DNA of 64,000 bases from Gavia stellata (Eukaryota > Chordata > Aves > Gaviiformes > Gaviidae). The stretch is from assembly GCF_030936135.1 (NCBI RefSeq), contig NC_082603.1:16894880-16958879 (forward strand). The letters are read 5' to 3'. The position numbers were made by a program, and so were the translations under genes. This document shows, in pieces, positions 15,201 to 24,200 of this stretch. Position 1 is the first letter of the stretch. The number at the start of each line of letters is the position of its first letter. The notes under the pieces were generated by a model, which was not told the origin of the DNA, ran no database searches, and saw only the letters and a program-made list of their open reading frames with translations.

Positions 15201-18200
15201 CAATGCAATTGCTCACCACCTGCTGATCGATGCCCAGCCCATTCCCGAGCAGTGGCCATGCGCCCTGCCCCCCCCGTTTTTGTTATTTTGTCATATACCA
15301 TATGACATCATATGGTCTAGAATATCCCTTTGGCCAGTTTGGGTCAGCTGTCCTGGCTGTGTCCCCTCCCAGCTTCTTGTGCACCTGGCAGGGCAGTGTG
15401 AGAAGCTGAGAAGTCCTTGACTTAGTGTAAGCACTGCTCAGCAACAACTAAAACATCAGTGTGTTATCAACATTATTCTCACCCTAAGGCCAAAACACAG
15501 TACTATACCAGTTACTAGGAAGAAAATTAACCCCATCCCAGCCAAAACCACGTAAATTATCTAGAAGCAGAAAAATGAATGTGGCTACATAGCTCCAAAA
15601 ACATTGCTCTTGCTATTATAAAAAATAAAATCCATTGTTATTTTAACAAGTAAAACCATTTTACTTGCAACAAAAGACTGTGCCATAGTTCTGCCTACAA
15701 TAAAACTTCCACAGACCCATTACTACAGAACTTTTCCTTCTCAGGAGGCTCATTTTTTTAGTCCGATACCTATTGGCACTACTCCAGACTCCATTATACT
15801 ATTGTAGAACTTTTTTGTGAGAATTGTGGTTGCATTCTCATTGAATTTAAAGACTAAATAACACCCTCAATTAGTCAGCAAGAATACAACAAGACTATCT
15901 GGTTACAGCAGAGAGCTCTAACATCTGGAATAGATTCAAGCTCTCTATTATTCCAGTCCTCGCATTTACTTAATGCTGGAGCACCACAAGCCTTATTCGT
16001 GAAGGAAGGTAAGTGCTACACACTGTCCAAATTCTCTACTGCAGATAACTCCTCTGGTATAGGGGCCATCATTGAGCAGCACAGTGTACGGACTGCTTGG
16101 AATAGAAACACAAGGCTGCCTTTTACTGCAATGTTAACTTTAGTGATTACCCTATCCACACATATCACTCTCCAGTTTGAGTTAAACTGTGCTTTTTATT
16201 ATGATAGTGCTTTGAAGCTCAAGTGCTTCTGATGCTTGACTTGGTAATGCAGTAGGGTAACAGCTATGATACAGATCACATTAGTGCAATTCACCACATA
16301 TTTACTCAATCAATATTACTGCAACTCAGGCAGCCACTATAAAATTTCAGAAGAGCTCTACTTTTGATCTTCAGTGTAGTTACTCTCCCTTCATCACAAG
16401 GTACTCACAATGAAACCCTTCCCTGAGTGTAGGTATTGAGGCTGAAGCTGGACTGGCTAGGACAATGAAAGATCCCAAAGTGAAAACAACTTCCAGACAG
16501 TTTGAATGGGAGTAGCACTGCATTCAGCAGTGATGTGAAATGTGTCCCACAGAGAACACACTTCTGTTCCTCTCTACGTGGTAGTCAGAGCTGTTCAGTG
16601 ACCATTTACCATTAATTTTTCCCCTTTTCCTTCTATATCAGAAAGTCCTGAGATTTTTCACATACCCTTCCCTGGATTTGGATTGCTTTTTTACTTCCAG
16701 CCATCAGTTCCCCCGAGGCATTAGAGTCTATCAAAAATAATTCAATAGTTACATTACAGATACTAAGAGAATACAGGACCTTGCTTTAGGTGACAAAAAA
16801 AAAAAAAAGTACAGTATTAAAATAAGACCACAAGAACAAATTTTCAAAAGACAACTTTGCGGACAAGAAAAAAAAGTATGGCATACACCATAAAACAATC
16901 TAATCCAAGAAAGTAAATTATTACATTTTAACTTATGAATGCCTAACTTTGCAGCTTAAAAATAATAATGTGATTTTAAACTGAACCACGATAGTTTACA
17001 TATGGAGAGAATATTTTTAAAGCATGAGTCAAGCACAAATTAACACAGTGACATTTACTTAAAACTACACAAAAACCTGTATATTGAACTGCTCTAATTC
17101 ATTTTTCTGAAATAATAAAACCTGTAGAAATATAAAAGCTAGCTTTCTTCCAAGCTCTTACGATACCAATAGAATACAGAGTTGTGTAGCAGAATTACTT
17201 AACTTACTATAACTCATCTCCAACGTCTGCTTGCTTTTCAGTTTTTCCACATGGAAGATGCTTGGCTGAAACTAAGCTTACTGCCAGGGAGTTAGGAAAA
17301 AAGACCTGCCAACACAGTAATGAAATAACAGACTTCATTAAGTGGCAAGTAGATAATGGGCAGACTTTTGGTCTTCCTTCATGCCCTCACAGACAAGGAG
17401 GAGTGGTGATGGTGAGGTTTTTGAAAAGGGTTAGACAGACAACATATAGAAAAAAGATTTCTAACACAGAGCCAACTCTATTGATTTGGATAGGAATACA
17501 GAATAGTCCAAGAAGAAACAACACTTATGAAGTGTTTCTGCATAGTTTCTTTACAATTTTCTATGGAAGCACTAAAAATCTTAATTATATACATTTCTCT
17601 GCCTGTATTCAGCAGGTATTACTACTACCCTAGTCAAGTCTTTCTCCAAACTTCCACAGTCTCAGGCTTAAATTTTAAAGCAATCAGTAAGTCAAATTCT
17701 TCTTTCAAAGGCTGAACTTCACCCATAGATCACCACGGTTGATGCAGCAACCCCCCTGCAACAATGCAGATCACAAAGCCAAGAACAAGTCAGGTAGAAT
17801 GAGATAGAAAGTATTTTTGAATCAAATGATCTATCAATGGAATAAACTTCCAGAATACCTAGACTAAGTAATTCTGTAAAAATCTTCCTCTATACTGGGG
17901 ATGGGGAGAGAAGAAGCTTCTATGAAGATTTAGTCCTATTAAAATAATAATAATTTTTTAGAAAAACAACTTTCATCTGCTTCACATGTTCATCTATATA
18001 AAGATCAACATGAATTTAACCTACATCAATTTTCATGGTGTTTCCTCTGACTGCTACCTTCATGCTAAACAAAACAAACCATTCTTTCAAAATGATCCTC
18101 CACACACATGTGTTTGAAGTCACTCAAATCAAACTAACACTTCAGTGACTACAACAGGCAAACATGAAAAGCCACTTTTAACTACAACAATGTCTTCGAC

Positions 18201-21200
18201 ACTCCTTATCAAGGTTACATTTATGATAGGAAGTATTATGATCAGTTTTGGACCCCAAGTACAAAAAAATATTGATAAACTTGAGCAGGTATAGCAGAGG
18301 GCCATCACGATCCTCAGGAGGGTGGCGCACTAGCCCTATAAGGAGAAGCTGAGGGAAGAGGGCTTGATCATGCTGGAGAAAAGGCAGCATTGGGATAACC
18401 TAATAGCAGCTTTCCATTACCTAAGCAGCTGCTGAGGAAACAGAGCCAGACCCTTTACACGGGCACACAGCAGAAGGAAGAGAGACAACAGACATGAACT
18501 GAATTGGGAAGTTCTAACTGGATGTAAGGTGGGAGGGGGGGAATTAAAAAAAAAAATCGCTATTACAATAACAGAGCATTGTAACAAGTTGTCCAAAGAC
18601 TGTGGAATCTGTCATTGGATGTTTTAAAGATTTGACTGCACAAAGCCCTCAACAACCCTGTCTGAATTCAGCATGGATCCAGCTTCGAGCAGACACTTGG
18701 ATTAAACAACCTCTTGAGGTGCCTTCTATCCTAAATCATTCTATGATTTGTTGTTTTTTTTTTAAACAACAAAAAACCACATAAACAGGCTAGAGATATA
18801 ATGGGACATGTATCACCTGAAGAAGTTTCAGGAAAAGCAGCAACTCAGATGTTGCCTGCTACCCATTATTTAACTGCACAGAGCTTTTACAGCAAACATA
18901 CACGCAACAAGTGAACAAAGGTATCAGCAGTACTGGGATGACGCAAGTACACCAAACTTTTCTTTCATACATGCATGGTAACTGAATAGCAACTCACTAA
19001 AAATAAGTAAATACACAAGTACTTATCCAATAGACAGTAGGCAACAGAAGAAAACACATTTCCCCAACATTGAGAAACATGATCAGCCAAAACCCACAAG
19101 ATGTTTTAAAGAAACTAATAAAGAGTTTCAGGACTCTCTACAGGCATTTGGCTGCTGATGCTACTATGAGGGCAGCAGCATAGCACAGGGGGGAGGCAGA
19201 AAACTTCATGATAATACCATGCAATTTCAGTCTCCAAATAAACATTGGGTCTTTGGGTTTAACTCTATTTCTGTACCAGAGAAGCTCTTCTCTCTAAAAG
19301 AAACATGTGACAATGGTGCTTACTCAAAAAGGATCACTCTCAGCGCTACTGAAGAAGAAAGCGATTTGAGAAACTGGGAAAAGCTTTCAAGAGGCCGTTG
19401 AGTCTAGTTACTGAAAGGTCTCAGGAATACTTGTTCTGTGGTATTTATTAGCAAAGAGGAAAAAGTTAAAGGATTACCCTCTCTAGAAATACCCGTCTCC
19501 TTCCAGAACAAAGTTCAGTGGAAGCAATCTACACCAAGCTAAGCATAACAAGGAACTGCAGATGAAGAGAGACATAAGCAAGACTTCCAGTTTAATGACA
19601 GGTGAGGAGGAGAGAAAGGTTTGAAAATGTTATGATGTGCTTAACTGCAAAAAAAAAAAAAGCTACAAATTTCAGGTCATGCTACCTTCCTTCTGTAGAG
19701 TAGGATGACCAGCTTCTGCCCAACACAGTGCAAAGGAAGAATATCTGTTTTAGGCATAAGTGGAGATTTTCAAAGGGTTGTTACCTCTAAGCAACCTTTG
19801 TATTTTGCAGACCTTACATTCCAGAATGGCACTGGGCAATTTTAATAGCTTTTAAAAAAACCACACAAGATAAACAATTTTGTAATAGCTCACAATTATT
19901 TGTGCAGTTTTCAGGTCAGTTTTGCAGTCAAGATACTACTGTGACATGGTAAAACCAGTACAATTCAAATGACTCAAGATGGAATGCAACAGCATACCTT
20001 GTTACAGTGTGAAGAAGTAACAGCTATAATGAGAAAAGTATAGTGTCACTCATGGCACACTCATTGGTAGACACAGCTTCATATTGCATACCCCACACAG
20101 AAGAACAGAGAGCTACAGTACAGTTATTTCAGGCCAAGGGCAGCAGCCTTACTCAGAAGTCTGGGCACAGTCCAAAAGCATGCCCATTTATGCAGTACAC
20201 CCTGAGCACACACAGAAACCAAGAGCAGAATTTTCTTGGCTCTAGGTTGGTGGCTAGTTGCAGCATAACCAAAAATAATGTGAGGGGAATGCATTCAGGC
20301 AACCAAGAAGGGGACTCTGAGAAGGTCACAGACAGTTATGTCACTGCAAGCGGGGGCTCTGAATTGCTCTGCATTGCTAAAGCTCAAAAAGTTTCCACAA
20401 ACATTTGAGAAGAAGGCAACAAAGCAGAACTGTTGTAGAGGAAATTCTAAATTTCAGTAGAAGTCTGCATCTCAATAACAAAGTTAACAGGTAAAGAAAA
20501 ACTTTAGAGCTATTTTTCCATAAGCTTGTGCTCTGGCCTGAGCTGTGGCTGTAGCTTTCCCTCATGGATAACAGTGGAAAAAGACTTCCTGCTAGTTCCC
20601 TACAAAGTGAAAAAGAAAATAGTTTCACAATGTTACACACACTTACACTAGATCTTGGCTTAGACAGCGATCATTTTATGCAACTTAATAAGAGAGAAAC
20701 CACTAATTAACTAACCAGGCTCAAAACAAAAGCAGTCTGAATGCTAGGAGTAGGACTGAGTCATCTGGTTTCTCCTGTCTCCATACCCTCCAGCTGAAGA
20801 CAGCTTTTCTGACCCCCAGGCAGGTTCTATAAGATTGGATTTTAGATGCACTTTCTAGTAATCCTATCTGTATGTTTTGTCCTTTTTTTTAATGCTAATG
20901 CACATACAGCAACTAGTGGACTGGACAGTCACATTCTGGATAAACCTACTTTAATGTAGTAGATTTTTTTTTTGGACCCCTGCCACCTTCTCACAAAGCA
21001 GCACAGGTTCCCTTTTAAAGCTTCTACATACATGGAAGCAGTCTATTAATCTGCAGCAATGTAATTTCACCCTTCTTGTCAAACAGTCAGGGCAGACTCA
21101 ACTAGAACAGATGCCTTCATGCAAAATACACTAGCAAGACTCACCCAAACATCTTCAGAACCTGAAGATTTAAATGAGGTGAACTAACAAAAGAGAGTAA

Positions 21201-24200
21201 CATCCTAAATATACAAAAACAGAATAAAAATGCATGACTTGCTTCAAGTTACAACTGCCACTTGCTATGTTTAAACTTCTGCGTTATATTTGAAAGCTCC
21301 TCCAAACATTTAAACATGTGTCTATCACTTCTGATCGTACTTGTATCAATCACTGCCAAACTGTAAGTTCACTGGCAGTCCAGCTGATGACATAAACAGA
21401 ACACCTACTTCCACCCTGTCAGAAGAAAAAGGCTAAGAAGCCCAATGACAGGCAAGTGCAGAGGTCACGCGTCACCTAAGATGACCTGTGTAAAACCCTA
21501 TTTGATATACACTGTGTCAACAACTCTGTTGACCTCTCTCAACTCAGATGAGCCTTTCCCCTTGTTGGTTTAGCCATGTCTAACCTCTAAAGCCCCAAGC
21601 ATACATCGTTTTTCCCTTACATATGTTTTTCTCCACAGGAAGGATACCAAAGACTTGTGTTTCAGAAGTTCAATTTATGCAAAATTAAATGTCCATATCC
21701 TAGTGTCCTCTTGGATGCTAATGGACATGGCTGGGTGATAGGAAAGGCCAGTGCACCTAGGAGCAGATTCTAAAATCTTTTACTTTGTCACCTTTCCATA
21801 TATTACAAATTCCTTCCTATTAACTCCATTCTGTTTCTTCCCTTTCCCTAATCTTGCAGTTCCAAACTCTTTACCCTAATTACCTTCTGTTTCTCCTTTC
21901 AGTCCCTTCTTCCAGCAGAAAGCTGTATGAGTTAAAAACCTTCTTTTTGAAGGTAATCCAAGTTCATTCACCACTTGTATAAGTACTTTATTTTAAACTG
22001 GATATTCAGGAACAATTCTCACTAGAGTGATAACAGACAATATCCAGCTCCTTTATGCAACACCCCTTAAGCTTTTATTTCTGAAGCAATCAAATCTTAA
22101 GCAAATATTCTGCCATTTCTTGTTTAAGGCAGTACTATCTAATATTCAAGACAAAGCTCATAAAACAGACATGGGATTAGATTTTTGTGGATGAAAGGTA
22201 ACGTACAACTTCATTTTATTTTACATATGTTGTACAAGTTGTTTTTTTTCCTTTGACAATCCTATACTGTATAACCCTATTTCAGCACTTACCATCTTTT
22301 TGAGTGTTTATATTTAATATGAGTTTAATGTCTTTGTTTAAAAAACTACAATATTTAGGTGAACCAAACTGGAGAAGCAGAAATGTAAAGGTTGGGGTGC
22401 AGGGGGGTGAAAAGGAGCTCAGCATTTCAACAGTTTTGTCTATATATTTTTTTTTTTTTAATATGGCACAAATATAAACTACAATCCCCACTCATGCATT
22501 GTCAGTAAGGTTGTGACCATTTGCGTTCAATTAAAATAGTAATTCATAGCAACAAACTGCTACCCCCTAGTAACAGCAGCTGTTAAAAGAGAAATATTTG
22601 TTGTTTGTGTTTGCACAGAACCAGACAGTACTTGTATTACAGCACAAAACATAATTTAGAAAAATAGTAAAGATTAGTTCAAAGTTTCATTTCAATACTT
22701 TTTATTACTTGAAAAAAAATCCACTCCAAAAATCACTCTTTTCATACCTTGCTCAGTGACAAAGTCTTGGGCATGAAACTTTCTTCTTTATTTTAACTGA
22801 CAGGGGACAAGTACAAAGAATACTGATCTGACTTCTGCTGGTTTTCCTTCATTCTTCCAATCTATAAATCTTTCTCCAGTATTCAATAGTGGAAAAAACA
22901 GGTCTTTAAAACAGATTTTGAGTAATTTCCCCAAATGGAAGCAAAATTTTCAACTGTCAAGACACTGATCATCAGTGTTGGTGTCACTTCTGTTTGCAGA
23001 AACAGCTCATGATGGATTAAAGTCATGATTGTATTTTCCTGTATCATATACCAAGGATAATGTAGTCTCTCAAACAAGACAACCTCTTATGATTCTAAAA
23101 AACCTAAATACTACAACTGAAATAATAATTGCATTTACATATAACAACTTGCCCCCTCCTAAGAAAAAACAAAGTTTTTCCGAGGAAACAGGCTTTTTGG
23201 GGAGAGCAACTCGAATAGAGAAACAGTGCATTTTTCTTTCTGCGCTTTACTCCAACAAAGTGATGTGGACTACTAACAAGTTACTAAAAGCAAACAGTTC
23301 TATGTTGTTCTATTTTGGAGGATTTTAGAAAGTTGTAGTTAAAATACATTGTAAACTGCAAGTGATACCACCTCTCAGTTCTGCAAAACTGATGAGCGAT
23401 GTAATAGCTCTTACAGAAGATCTGTGACTAATCCAGCTGGCACTAATTAAGTGATCTTTGACCTACTAAGGTAGGTTAGCATAACATATACAGCTTAATT
23501 ATTCATACATTACTACTTGATATGAGTTGTACTGGACCTTGCCCCTATTGTCTGAAAGCAGAAAAGTAGGTGAAAGTTGCCTCTTCTTTCCTTCCTGCTA
23601 TCATTTCTATAACTGATTATTCTATATCAAAATTAACACACACAATATGAGAAGTCTGTCTAAGAACTTTGTTACACAAACACATTTGATTTGCTAAAAG
23701 AAGATTTTTATTTTTTAAAATTTGTATGTTATTTTACTTTCCAACTTTGGCCAGCAGCGATACTGAACTATTGCTGACATTCCAGCAAAACTTTAAAAAA
23801 GCACACAAAATAAAGCAGAAAACAGACAGTTATTCCACGAAAACATGATATAATAGCATATCTTATTTTGAACATAAAGTATGTATGACCATAAATACTT
23901 AAGTGCGTATTCTTAAATAAACTATGTGAGGAAGAGGAAGTTTTGCAGGTAAAGTTTACAGTTGCACTAGAACACTTCCATGGTTCGCTTGAATGTTAAG
24001 GCCAGTGTTTTGCTGTTTATATTCAAGTCTGCAACATTCACCTTTGCCCTTAGGAAGCTCAAAACTAGAATTTCACCTTCCAGAATTCAAGCAGCTGAAA
24101 CTCATCTCACACTAACATGACACAACATTTTCAGGCATTATATACCAAGACGAACAAAGGAATTCACACACATAGAACTAGATCACCACTGTTCCTCACA

